From Powellomyces hirtus (taxonomy: Eukaryota > Chytridiomycota > Chytridiomycetes > Spizellomycetales > Powellomycetaceae): a stretch of 64,000 nucleotides of DNA. How positions within the stretch are numbered: position 1 is the first letter of the stretch; the number at the start of each line of letters is the position of its first letter. The stretch spans positions 1,054,001-1,118,000 of the forward strand of contig JAHLKG010000006.1 in NCBI GenBank assembly GCA_025526995.1, given 5' to 3'. This document shows, in pieces, positions 46,560-57,634 of the stretch. The notes beneath the pieces were generated by a model that was given only the letters and a program-made list of their open reading frames with translations, did no database searches and had not been told where the DNA came from. The position numbers and the translations under genes are program-made.

Positions 46560-48975
46560 ATGGACAACAACGACGAGTTCGGCCTAGTCGACGGTCTGCA
46601 GGACCCTTATGGCCTCGACAATGGCAGCTACCTGGATGACGACGCCACATACCTCGGCGGCGGAGAAGACATGAACAACGACCTGGACGGACTGGGCGGT
46701 GACGGCGGCGGCCATTTGGATGATCATGGGGATCCGTATGCGGATAGCAAGGCGAATGGCAATATCCTGGATCCGAACAAGAGTGAGGCTGGGTGAGTGA
46801 TATGTGACAGTGTTGTGGTTTTTGGGGTTTGGGGGGCGGGGAGTGGTGTTTGGGGAGGACACGGGCAGTGAATGCACCGGTTTCAAGCAGGGCTACTTGC
46901 CAGAAGGTGAGTTGAGTTGCTCTCTTTCACATTCGCTCTCCAGTAGGAAGAAAAAGTACCTGACTCTACAGGTGGCATCGTAGGATATAGCGCGACCATT
47001 GTTCTAGAAAAGGAGTTAGATAGTAGAACACTGGTAGCAGTTAAGATCGAATGCACTGCATACACTCTTCAGTAGCCGGAGCTCGTTTTCATGGAAACTA
47101 GGAGTAGGCACAACACTTTCGTAGTTGCAGCAGACTAGGCTAATTAGGTTTATCTATCGACCCGCGGCCTATGTAGGAAAATGTTTATAGGAGGTTTAAA
47201 CTGGGAAACAACCGATGGTAAGAATATAATATCCATCGTCTTTCAAAAGCATCCCTTTTTTTCTTTGTCTCTGCTTTGTAGAGCAAAATTCCCCACCCGC
47301 GGGGTTCTGCCGACTTTTGCTACGACTAGGAGACGAGAGCGAGAGGAATTTGGGATGGGTATCTTGATTTGGTATTGATATGTGTGTCTCTCTCTCTCTT
47401 TTTCTGCCCGCCGGTTTCTGTAGAAAGCATGCGCACCTACTTTGAAAAGTTTGGCGAAGTGGAGGACTGTGTTGTCATGAAGGATCCGACGACCTCGAGG
47501 TCCAGAGGATTCGGGTTCCTGACGTTCAAAGACCCGCGCTCGGTCGAGGAAGTCGTGCAATTGGAGCACACGCTTGATGGCAAAATCGTAAGTCACAACG
47601 CAGCAGAGTTTGACGCCAACATACCCGGATTGATATACATGCGGGGAGTACATTCTTTGTAACTGATTGCTTGCAAACTGTTCTGCGCATTTTTATTTTT
47701 TTTTTTTTTGGGTTTTGGCTTTTCCCCGGAAAGATTGATCCGAAACGCGCCATCCCGCGCGAAGAGCAAGAAAAGACAGAAAAGATCTTTGTCGGCGGCG
47801 TCGGGCCCGACGTGACGGAAGACCAGTTTCGCGACTACTTTATGCAGTTTGGCAAGGTCATTGACGCCACCCTCATGATTGACCGCGAGACGGGTCGGCC
47901 ACGCGGGTTTGGGTTCATCACGTTTGAGAACTCGGATGGCGTGGATAAGGCGATGGCGAAACAGTCGATGGGGGAATTGGCGATCAATGATAAAACGGTA
48001 TGTGTGGTGGTGGTTGTGATTTTGGTCGGGGCCGCATGCGGTGTTGAGTTACTGATATGGTGGAAATTTTTTTTTTTCCGTTTCGTTTGGTAGGTCGAAG
48101 TGAAGCGCGCCATGCCCAAGCACAAAGTCCCGCAGACCGGCGGGGCCTCCCAGTCTCGCTACGGCCGACCCGATTCGTTTGGCGGAGGTGCCGACACGCG
48201 CTCGTCTGGGTTCGGCCCGATGCGCTCACGCATGGGTTTTGGAGGCAGCAACGAGTACCCCGGCATGGGGGGGATGAACCGCATGGCTGCGGCCCGGTTC
48301 GCCTACCCCGGCGGCGGCATGGGCTACGCCGCCGCGCGCTACGGTGGAGGTGCCGACGGTGGGCCCGGCGGCGGGTACGGCGCGGCTGGGTTTGGCTATG
48401 GCATGTTTGGCCGGTATGGTGGGTACGGTGGAATGGAGGGGTACCCCGCCGCCGCAGCAGCAGCCTACGGACGCAACCCGGCGGCGATGGCGGCGTACTA
48501 CTCGTCACGAGGGTATGGTGGAGGCGCGCCGTACGGGTACGCGTATCCCCAAGCGTACGGATACGGGGGTGGAGCGGGTGGCGGTGCTGGAGGCGGCGGC
48601 GGTGCGGGAGATATGTACGCAGGGCGGTACGGCGGCAGCGGCGGGGTGAGATACCTTTCCGAAGGCGGGTACCGGCGCGGAGGCGAAGGGTCGCCCGACG
48701 GCACATCGCCAGGCCGTGGTGGTGGGGGTGGTCGGGGGTACGGCTCACCGGGCGGGTCACGCCGTGAGGACGACGAGGGTGAGTCGCTGCAACTTGCGGG
48801 AGGCGATATGGACGTCAAGCCAACCATCACACCCTCGGGCCCGCGCTTTGAACGGGACCACCGCGAACGAGATTACAGCGGCCCAGGCAGGAGTGGGCCC
48901 AGTGGCGGCGGCGGCAGTGGGAGTGGAATGCGGTCCCACTCGTCTTCACATGGATATCACCCGTATTCGCGGTAG
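46560..48975 (+). CDS. HRP1: Hrp1/Nab4-type hnRNP with two RRM domains
   Basis: Five exons (46560-46792, 47177-47217, 47424-47587, 47734-47997, 48094-48975) total 1,584 nt, or 527 residues. An acidic Gly/Asp-rich N-terminus precedes RRM1 (KMFIGGLNWETTD...SRGFGFLTFKDP) and RRM2 (KIFVGGVGPDVTEDQF...RPRGFGFITFENS). The linker IDPKRAIPREEQEKTEKIF is diagnostic for Hrp1. The C-terminal half is Gly/Tyr/Arg-rich with RGG-like repeats and ends in HGYHPYSR. Yeast Hrp1 binds the polyadenylation enhancer element, acts in cleavage factor IB and shuttles with mRNA. Intron 1 is long (384 nt). I spliced directly from 46792 to 47177, which keeps frame into KMFIGG; an additional small exon there cannot be excluded. 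AATAAA lies at 49078-49083. Confidence 0.95.
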
Positions 48976-49293
48976 ACCAACCCCTACCGCCATCCCACCA
49001 CGTGCATCCTGCTCTCTGCATTCTTTTCTCGGGCCCTCCCTTTTTCCTGGTGATTGTTTTGCGCGTGATTTCAAAAGAATAAATCCTTCGGCTAGTCACC
49101 CTACACATTTCTACATACATCCATTTGAGCATATAACCCACGCCTCGTGTCATGTTTTGCGATTGTGACGCCGCTTTATGTAAAGCGCCGTAAAGTGAAT
49201 GAGTGCGTCAGCAGGCCAACCAACTTCTACAAAGGTCTATGGAAAGGGGGGGGGGGGGGGGAGAAGTCTACCTAACGTTTAGCTAGTTTAACT
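48976..49293. other. Convergent 3' region, HRP1 / MOB1
   Basis: AATAAA at 49078-49083 is a plausible HRP1 polyadenylation signal. A G16 run lies at 49246-49261. Nothing else is visible. Confidence 0.6.
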
Positions 49294-50537
49294 CTACATG
49301 GGAACGTGATCACTCGACGTTTTTGGATTTTGCTCCAGAATCTGCGCTACTATAGACGCTAGCGGTTGCAGTTCTCTAGAATCTACAAGATCAAACTATT
49401 GCACACCATCGCGGGTTATTGAGCGTATGGTTAGGGATTGTTGTGGCGCGGTCCAAAAGATGTAGCGAAGCACCACGACGGTTACCTCAGTGACAAACAT
49501 GATGAAATGTTTGAAGCAGGTGTTCAAGTGGCGGTCTTCGCCGACATCTTCCAGTTGCTGCTTGGGTAAATGCGTCAAGAGGAGGACGTTAACTGCAAAT
49601 TGTCGGATGTTATGCGTTAAGAAAAGGTGATCTTGCGAACCTTGAGGTGATTGTGGTATACATGTGCGTAAAAGCGGAATAATCGCTTGAAGATCTGTCG
49701 CACAGTTATGAGGAATTGTGGGGGGAACACGTCGGATGGTGGGAATATCGACTCGTCATCTAGTTGGCTACAGTTGGCGGGTAAGGCTCGAGAACGTTTT
49801 GGGGGGCGAGTGTGGCTCGCATCCGAGTCCCCATTTACCAGTCAACCCATGACAGGAGATACTCGATGTATTCGGGGGCCGAGCACTTGATGGGTTTTGG
49901 TACGGATTTGCCGTCCGCCCATAGGTACTCATATCTAGCACAAACCCGCCATAAGAGATCAGCACATGATCGGCAGCAGCCGGCGGGAGGGTTGGTAAGG
50001 GATACGGACCTGGGCCCAGCGGTCATTGTTGGGCAGTTTTGATGGGTGCAGTACTCTGATATGCAGCCATACAGCAGATTTATCTGGTTGTAGAAATCGA
50101 CAGCTGCGGGTGGAACGGAACAAAAAGTAGCGGGGCATGAGCCTGGCGAGTATGTGTTAGTGCGTAGTCAAATAGGGAAACCTACTGTTTACGGCGAGCC
50201 ATTCCTCACGGGTAGTATCTGGTGGAAGCTCGACAGCAGCTCGCAGACTTTCTCCTCCCAGTGTTTTCTAACATAGAGGGGCAGGCAACACAAGCGGCGT
50301 GACTGACTGTTAGTGGCCTGCACGGTGCAAGTCATTAGCCGTAGTTGTGGGTACCCTACCACAATGTACTTTTGCAGCTGGTCCCGCTTGGTGCCTTGAA
50401 AGAACTGTTTCTTTGCCTTGAAGGTTTTTCCTTCGTAGTTCCCCCTGGGAACAACAGAGGGAGAGGTCAGCTGGGAGTTGCAGAGGACCAAGCGTTCGCC
50501 GAAATGCGGTCACTCACAAAAACTTGCGGTAGTCCAT
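49294..50537 (-). CDS. MOB1: Mob1-type kinase activator
   Basis: Eight exons (50537-50518, 50444-50360, 50267-50186, 50103-50010, 49934-49839, 49767-49641, 49560-49486, 49395-49294) total 681 nt, or 226 residues. The first exon is only 20 nt. Family motifs in order: FKAKKQFFQGTK, ELPPDTTREEWLAVNTVDFY, NLLYGCISEYCTHQNCPTM (zinc Cys), MTAGPRYEYLWADGKSVPKP, IKCSAPEYIEYLLSW, then FKRLFRFYAHVYHNHLK (zinc His) and [27 protein letters not shown]. The Mob1 hallmark AGPRYEY..AD distinguishes it from Mob2. Mob1 binds and activates NDR/LATS-type kinases (Dbf2/Sid2) in the mitotic-exit or septation network. The donor of intron 6 (GTTCGC) is non-standard. Confidence 0.94.
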
Positions 50538-51210
50538 TGTTGTGAGGGCAGAATGCAGCAAAGAGTTTTATGAGACGAACTCTGGTTTTTTTGCTTGGAA
50601 TGGACAGACGGAAAGAAAAAGAATAGTGGAAAGGGAATGCGGAGGGTTGACGAAACTGACGGCAATAGGGGACTGTTCTGTGCAACTATAGGCAGAAAGG
50701 GGAGAGCGTGGCGGTGAGTCAGCCATCCCATATTGAGGATTATCTTCAATCATCCCACAAATAGGATGTTCGCTGTCTCGTGACTCACTCATCATCTCTC
50801 GACTTGCCGCGTTCCTTTCCTTCTCTCTCTCGCTCTCTTTCAACCTGAGAGAGAGTCCTGCGAAACCGCACTGCCGACTGACTGACCGACTGACTGACTG
50901 ACTGACGTGTGAAGTCGTTTCCTTTGGATTGATTGATTGATTCATTGACTGACTGACTCACTCGAATGAATGAATGAGTGATGATGACATACTGGATGAC
51001 ATAATACACTTGTGTGACGTTCAATTCAAGCCATGCTATAACTGGGATAACAATGACAACCGTCGACTCCGCGTATTCTTTGCGCTTGTTCCAATCCATC
51101 ACCAGTACGCCGTACACTACTGTAGACCTTCCATCTTCCACCAGCCCCCCGTCGATTCCACCAACTTCCAAACAATCCCCTTCCTTCTCTATCACTGTAC
51201 CGCACCAAAC
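50538..51210. promoter_or_regulatory. Divergent promoter region, MOB1 / CNB1
   Basis: 673 bp separate the two starts. The middle is taken up by a tetranucleotide microsatellite at 50876-50980. I saw no clear TATA box. Confidence 0.45.
50876..50980. repeat. Compound tetranucleotide microsatellite
   Basis: Runs of GACT/TGAC, then GATT (about 50927-50942), then GACT again and finally GAAT (about 50964-50976). Each unit differs from the next by one base, typical of slippage plus point mutation. Confidence 0.9.
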
Positions 51211-51992
51211 ATGGGAAACAATGCATCAAGTCTAGAAGAACTCGTCGCAACCACAAACTGTATGTCCCCTGCCTCACTCCCACCACACGCGGCATGGCAC
51301 CCACGCCCTAACTCTTCTGCACCCTAGTCTCCGCCGAAGAAATCCAACGTCTCTACAAACGTTTCGTCAAACTCGACAAGGGTGGTTCCGGCCTGCTGAC
51401 CAAAGAAGAATTCCTCTCCCTGCCCCAGATTGCATCCAATCCACTCGGACAACGACTGCTCGCCGTGTTTGACAACGACGGGTCCGGCCATGTCGACTTT
51501 AAGAAATTCATCCAAGGTCTGAGTGCCTTCTCCACAAAGGGGAAGAGGGAGGACAAGTTGAAATGTAAGCTGGGCTTTTTTTTTGCGTGGCGGATGAGCA
51601 GTTTGAGCGTGCGGGCAGACGCTGAACAGGACGGAAATGGAATTCGGACCCAGTGCCAAAAAGAGAGAATGGGACTCTTCCATCGCCCATCCCCAGAGCG
51701 TCTTCTCACTCGCGCTAACAATCTCTGTACACCCCCCCTCCCCACTCTAGTCGCATTCAAAGTATACGACATGGACCGCGACGGCTACATATCCAACGGC
51801 GAGCTCTTCCTTGTTCTAAAAATGATGGTCGGCAACAACCTCAAAGATAACCAACTGCAGCAAATCGTTGACAAAACCATCATGGAAGCCGATCTCAACA
51901 CGGACGGCAAAGTCTCGTTCGAAGAGTTCCAGAAAATGGTCGAGGGCACAGATGTTGCGCACCAGATGACGTTGGAAGACGATCGCATTTGA
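51211..51992 (+). CDS. CNB1: Calcineurin regulatory subunit B
   Basis: Three exons (51211-51259, 51328-51564, 51751-51992) total 528 nt, or 175 residues, the usual length. It begins MGNNASS, a consensus N-myristoylation site. Four EF-hands follow: [42 protein letters not shown] and [14 protein letters not shown]. Each has acidic residues at loop positions 1, 3 and 12. The linker after the third hand ([20 protein letters not shown]) is conserved in calcineurin B. It binds the catalytic A subunit and makes the phosphatase Ca2+/calmodulin-dependent. In fungi this controls stress responses, ion homeostasis and morphogenesis. Confidence 0.97.
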
Positions 51993-52303
51993 AACACCCA
52001 CGCGCGCGCGGCTTTGGGGGATAGACGATTTCTTTGCTGGTCAAACCACAACCATGCAATAGTCGGGTTGTGAGGCGTGGATTGGGAATGATGGGCTTGT
52101 GGCTCTGTTATTTGGTCATCCTCTGCCGTCACTCGAGGAGAGCTCGGGAAATGTACATATATTTTGCAGGATATGGTGTTCAACAGCAAACGCAAAAACG
52201 AGTGGGAATGACAAGAGTGGCGCTTGGATCCCGCTCAAACAAGACACGAAAACTGTGAGAAAAATAGACCTCCGACATTAGGGAGAGACTTCACAGAATA
52301 GAT
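51993..52303. other. Convergent 3' region, CNB1 / SPF45
   Basis: 311 bp between the two stop codons. I see only unstructured 3' sequence. Confidence 0.5.
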
Positions 52304-53765
52304 CTATTCGTACTGCTGTTGCCGGAACCGTTGCATGTTGTAGAAAGAAGCCGTTACGACGCGGCCACCAAAAAATCGACCATTGAGTTCCGCTTGTGCT
52401 AAAGATCATAAAGGGAGAGAAATAAGGTCCCACACAAATGTGACGACATCCGACGTTGAAAGAACCGTCGTCCGCCAGGCACATACCTCGTTTCGCTGAG
52501 GAGATGTCCGAAAACTCAACAAAGATGCGGACCGCCTCGTTATCAGGGGCCTGGTAAGGCAGCTCGTACACAACACATCGTTCCACCCGGCCAAAGCGGC
52601 TACATTCGTCCGCCGTCTCATGTTGCAGATCTGCATCTACTTGACCGTTGCCGACCATGTTGGTCAAGAGTACGACGTGGGTTGCAAAGTCGATCGGTGC
52701 TGCGAAACTTGTTGCGGAGCCGGGTAGTTGCGCGGGGTGCGTCTGTGAGCGGGGATGCGGCGGTTGTTGTTGATGTGGGAGGGCATGCTGGTGTTGAGGA
52801 TGTGGGTGATGAGATCCGTTGTGATGTGGAGGATGGCCAGGTGGGGATGGTTGCCTCCCAGCTTCACGTTGATTAGAGAAAGAATAACACGGAAGCCAAA
52901 GACTGTAAATGACCAACCTGGGGGGACAGGCGCCGGCATAGCCGCCATGCGCATTCGTCTCATATAAGCTTCCTCTCCAGACGCCGCCTCGCCAGTTGGA
53001 TGGACAAGCGGTGTCGGGTTCGCCGCTGGCTGCTGACGAACTGGTGACGCAGCACGGGGTCGGTATACTTCCTCTACGGGTGGTGGCATGTGATGATGGT
53101 GTGAGTGAGATGGACGCCCGCCTGTGCAAATCACGGTTAGACACGACTTTTGCAAAGTCAACGATCACATCTGTGAACACGCACGATGGTGGTCGTCCCC
53201 GCTCGTCCACCGGTCCTGCGCATCATGTTCCATCGCTCTTTTCGCCGCTTTCCGCCGCTTCGTCTCTCGCTTGAACTGGTAGTAGTCGTTTGGCTTCGAC
53301 GGCTCATATATTTCCTCATTGTCCATATTGGATTTCCCATTACGCCGGTTTCGCTGAATTCACATCAAATGAGAATACTACCCAGAAAAGCAATTTTGCG
53401 GGGGTACGCACCTTTGGTTCCTGAACATCGTTCCTCGGCTGGTCCGACATCTGCGGGATTTCCACCTGCCCACTCGCATTTTCACTCCCCCTCATTTCCA
53501 CCTTCACTTTCCGCGGCTCTACCAACGATGCCGCCGCCTGCTGCCATTTTGCGACATCTCTCAACGCCCGTGGTTTCACCGTCGTCGCTGGGGGCTTGCG
53601 TTTTATAGCTATAGGTTGCAACAATCGTTGCGCCGCGCTCCAGCCTGCTGGCACGACGACTTTCTTCTTGGCAGGTTCGGCACCACCTGCTGCTGTTGTG
53701 GTGGTTGTGGTGGTCTCGGCTGATGCGGTTGTCGGCTGCTCTAGCGCGGCGTAAAGGGATGCCAT
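52304..53765 (-). CDS. RBM17: SPF45/RBM17-like splicing factor with a C-terminal UHM-type RRM
   Basis: Five exons (53765-53412, 53353-53185, 53121-52918, 52861-52487, 52398-52304) total 1,197 nt, or 398 residues. I chose the ATG at 53765 because MASLYAAL matches the family start (MSLYDDL in human); an in-frame ATG at 53870 exists. Family features: IYEPSKPNDYYQFKRE (human YDPMFPNDYEK), SGEEAYMRRMRMAAM, and the C-terminal RRM from THVVLLTNMVGNGQVDADLQ through DNEAVRIFVEFSD to LNGRFFGGRVVTASFYNMQR. SPF45 acts in the spliceosome at 3' splice-site choice, its UHM binding ULM ligands on U2 components. The G-patch (GFA..YG..GQGLG) found in human SPF45 is not visible; a His/Pro/Gln-rich segment lies in its place. 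Confidence 0.9.
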
Positions 53766-53970
53766 GTTGGAATGTGTGTCATTGACAGGGGTGATCTGGG
53801 CTTTGAACGGATTGACGGGATTGACGGCAGGGTTTGTATTGCCGCGCGACACGTGACTGTTAAAATGCATGTCACTTTCACGAATTTAGCGTGAGCATCC
53901 CGTATTGACAGTGTGAACCCTCAGACGAGTATCCAGCTAGGGTAGAATTGGGCGATAGACATACTGTCAA
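53766..53970. promoter_or_regulatory. Short bidirectional promoter, SPF45 / PAF1
   Basis: Only 205 bp separate the start codons of SPF45 (-) and PAF1 (+). The two are likely transcribed from one shared nucleosome-free region. Confidence 0.5.
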
Positions 53971-55737
53971 ATGTCGAAAAAGGAACAAAAGCGGTACGTG
54001 AACCCTCTCTCCTCATCAACATTGACTGGCATTGACCAAATCACTTAGATATGGCGGGGACTGGGCCTTCCGCTACGTCTACCGCAACGAGCTCCCCGAA
54101 TACACGTCCGAACCCAAACTCCTCGCATACCCCTTTCCCGTGGACCGGCACTACCGCTACGAGCCAGGCACGGGCTCCGTCGCTGACAAATTCCTGTTTG
54201 AAGTGTGTGGGCGGAATGTCGAGAATGGGGTGCCGTGTGCTCCACTGAGCATGGGGTTCTTGGCGGATAGGTTCTATAGGCCTGATGGTAGGACGGCCAG
54301 CAATGTAACTCTAGTGAGCTGCAAATTGATTGACTGACGCGTGGGATGTTTGGTGGAATGCTTTAGAGAAGCTTGTCCCGCAACAGCTTTCCCCGGAAGA
54401 CGAGGAGCTACTCGCACCGCCATTCGAGCCGGAACAGGGCGCCGTCTCTGCCGTCCCAGCAGCGCACAGCAATGTGCTGTTTATCAAGCAGGGCCGAATC
54501 AACATGGCTGGAGATCCGAGGACTTACGGCCAATCATCCGGGTAAGCCAATCTCATCTCTGCTGTCTGTCCTTCTGACATCAACGCGCTCACCCCACATC
54601 CCACCTGCAGACCCAGCCGTCCAAAAACCATCGACCCGGGCCACATCCCGCACACCGCCGCGCAAAAACTTGCCCTCATCACAAACACCTTTGACACCGT
54701 CAAGCACTTTACAGTCGACAACCTGAAACACCCGAGCGGGCGACCCCTCAAAGCCGTCGAAATCATCCCCATCTTCCCCGACTTCAGCTCCGCGTGGTCG
54801 GACCCCCTGGCTCTATCGGTTTTCGATACAGACCCCCTCGAAAAAGGCTTGAATGTGAAACAGGTGCGAGAGAGAGACAGCCATAGAATCAATTGTTTTC
54901 CATGTGGGGCTGATGAATGCGACAAATGTTTTGTTGTCTGGTGGGTGGGTAGAGCGACCCAGGCCCCGACAAACAAATCGCGTTAGAAGAAGCGATCCTC
55001 AAACCGATGAAAAACCCACATAACCCGCACGACGAGTTCATGGGCTACTATACCCCGACTCCGGACAGCGTCGCCAAATTGGCCGAGAAGCGCAAACGGC
55101 AACTGGATCAACCCGAGGATGAGACACAGGAGGAGCAGGAGGTAAGAGAAAAAAAAAAACAAGAAAGAAAAAATTAAAAAATCACTCGCCGGGCTGTAAT
55201 CGACGATTGCTTCCTCATCATTCGTCACCTCCACAACCCCCAGCTCGAGTACCCCCTCGTCCGCGACTTTCTGTACCAAAAATCCGACAACAACAACAAA
55301 CAACTCGTATGGCGCGTTGACACCCGAAACGGAGGGGTGTTTTACAAACGCGTGCCAACCCGCTTCAACTTTAAACGACGGCGGGCAAAGGTATGAGGAC
55401 TAGATAGAGCGCCACCACCACCACACACAACCTCCCCCCCCCCCCCCTCAAAACCCAGTCTTACTATTTTCCTATCGTTTCTTTAATTTTTTATTCTGTC
55501 CCATTGTAGCGCCAAAACGAAGCCGAAGACACATGGGACCGCCCCACCCTCCTCGAAGTCACCCGCCGCCCGCTAGACGCCGACAATCTGCAGCGGCGCA
55601 GAGCGATCCTGAAAGAAGACCTAGGGATCGACCACGATGGCGATTCGGGCGAATCGGCCGGCTCGAAATCGTCAACGAGGTCAAGTCCCTTGCGCGACGA
55701 CGGTACGCGCGACGAGGCGGTGGAAATGGAACTGTAA
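53971..55737 (+). CDS. PAF1: Paf1 complex subunit Paf1
   Basis: Seven exons (53971-53993, 54049-54287, 54367-54541, 54611-54863, 54953-55141, 55244-55390, 55510-55737) total 1,254 nt, or 417 residues. The first exon is 23 nt. Conserved stretches: YVYRNELPEYTSEPKLLAYP (human FRNTLPDLPFDPKFLAYP), PQQLSPEDEELLAPP, FTVDNLKHPSGRPLKAVEII followed by PIFPDF, FMGYYTPTPDSVAKLAEKRK, and YPLVRDF...GVFYKRVPTRFNFKRRRAK near the end. The C-terminus is acidic. Paf1 is the scaffold of the Paf1 complex, which travels with RNA polymerase II and promotes elongation, H2B ubiquitination and H3K4/K36 methylation. Confidence 0.94.
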
Positions 55738-56134
55738 AATACCCCGACCCACATTTCCCCCTTCAGTCGGGATCGGTGTGATGGTGGAGGGAAAGGGAAA
55801 TTACGGGCCTACGTTACAACCCTGCCAAGCTCCCACAGTGGGTCTGCGGTGCGTGATCGAATCACAATCTCCCAAAATCAGTGCACGATGAGTTATTCGC
55901 TATTTAGCCCGAAACTCTGTTTGCAATTTACATATTTCTCGGACAAGGGCTCCGAAATCCGCACCGCATGCAAATGTACAAAATCGTCAAAGCCCCCCCC
56001 CCCCCCCCCCCCACATATAATGCCTCCACGTATAGATAAATACTCGGCACCCCTCCCCCCGTTTTTTTGCATACAAACCGCTGATGGGAGACACACAAAG
56101 ACATCTGAATGAGAGCGCGCAAACTGTGGGACAC
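55738..56134. other. Convergent 3' region, PAF1 / THO1
   Basis: 397 bp between stops. It carries a C20 run at 55993-56012. No other element is seen. Confidence 0.6.
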
Positions 56135-57208
56135 TTATACCTTTGCCTTCTTTTCTTCGACCGGGGACTTGGGGAGAGAGACAAGAGGATATGAGTAAGA
56201 GAGAGCGCGATAGATGACCCAACGGCGGAGTCGGGGGAAACAAACACGAGGCCGTCTGTTTTACCTTTGCCGAATCGGATCCGAACCGCTCCAAGCGTTT
56301 CCGTTTCTTTTCTTCTTCTTGTGTACGGGCAATGACTTTGGGGAGGTCTGGGACGACGGCACCGAAGCGCTCTGCGCGTTTTTTCAGGGTTTCGGAATCA
56401 ATCTGAGGAAGAAACGACAGGGTTGCATTCAGCATTTCATAATCCTCCAATCTGTTACGTATTTCATGATGTTCAAGCACTCACGTTGACTGTCAGATTC
56501 GCTTTGCCTGCATGAACGGCCGCGGCGGCTGGCGCTGCTCGTTGTTTGGTCTTTGCACCAGCAGCAGCGTTTGCTTCTGATTTGACAGCAACCGTTTTGT
56601 CCGCGGCCGCCTTCACGTTTACTTTAGCTGGCCCGGGTGCGAGCGGGATGCCGAACCGCGCGGCGCGTGCTCTTCGGCGCTCTTCTTCCGTTTCTGCGGT
56701 TGTCGGCTGAACCTGCACATACACAAAACACCAGTGTGGTCAACGGGGGCCTGCTCAAATCATCAAAATCTTTTAAAACGCCATTGTACAACTCCGCTAC
56801 CTTGACAGGCCCAGAAAGCGTACTATTGGCCGCTGGTGCATTAGCGGTTGCATTCGCAACAGTGGCACTATTAGCAGTAGAGGTTGTAGCCTGCTGCTGC
56901 GGCGCCGGGGTAGGGGTAGGCGACCCGATCGCGGGTTCTTCCAGTTTCAATTCAGCTTCCAATGCCAACGTGTCGGTCCCCGCGCTGCCGCTTCCCTTGC
57001 TGCCCATATGCTCGAGCAACCGCGCCAAAAGCTCTTCCTTCTTGCCGGCGGTGGACAGGCCGGCTTTAGCAAGTTCTGGAAAGTAGATTGGTATCTCGTA
57101 AGCGGTCAGGGTGTGGGATGGACGCTTTTTTGCTTTTTTTTTTCTTCTACCTGCTTTGAGCTCGGGCACGCGCATCTTGTTTAGAGTTGCTTCGGTCGTT
57201 TCGGTCAT
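56135..57208 (-). CDS. THO1: SAP-domain mRNP protein Tho1 / SARNP (CIP29)
   Basis: Five exons (57208-57151, 57075-56801, 56712-56485, 56402-56265, 56167-56135) total 732 nt, or 243 residues. The N-terminal SAP motif (LNKMRVPELKAELAKAGLS, KKEELLARLLE) is completed across intron 1; SAP helices bind DNA or RNA. An Ala/Thr/Pro-rich middle follows. The C-terminal half has the repeated Tho1/MOS11 signature: ARAARFGIP, KKRAERFGAV and RKRLERFGS. The last exon (33 nt) encodes SPVEEKKAKV. Tho1/SARNP binds nascent mRNA and the DEAD-box ATPase Sub2/UAP56 and supports mRNA export and genome stability. Confidence 0.93.
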
Positions 57209-57634
57209 TTCGTTTTTGGTACTCTGAGGGGTGTTGACTCGTATTTTGAATTGTGTGATCTGTGACGGGGACTAGTGGATGTCGGAGGCGGTAGGTAGAT
57301 GGATAGAATATTTCCCCAGATGTGCCCCGGCGCGTTGGGAGAGAAGATGTAGCGGGTATGGACCAACTGCTTTTGAGAGTGCTGTATTGACAAAGAGGTC
57401 GTGTGAGCGATGATGCGGGATATGGATATGAGGATGTTGTTTTTTGGAAAAGTTTCAATTAAGTACCGTTGTTGAGCTGTCTGTTTTGAGGAATGTGAAA
57501 CCAACTGGAATCCCGTCTTGTCTCGTCGCGATCCGTTGAGCCAAGCCACAGCCCACCTTCTCCCGTCAACCCTCCCACCCGAAATCCCAACGTCTCCAGC
57601 GAGACCCTCTCTCATCTATCGCTCACCAGCAGGC
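57209..57634. promoter_or_regulatory. Divergent promoter region, THO1 / CDK10
   Basis: 426 bp separate the two starts. I see no clear TATA box. Confidence 0.45.

Noticed and set aside
49687..50042. Short plus-strand frames opposite MOB1.
   Set aside because: They overlap conserved MOB1 exons on the other strand and cross its introns.
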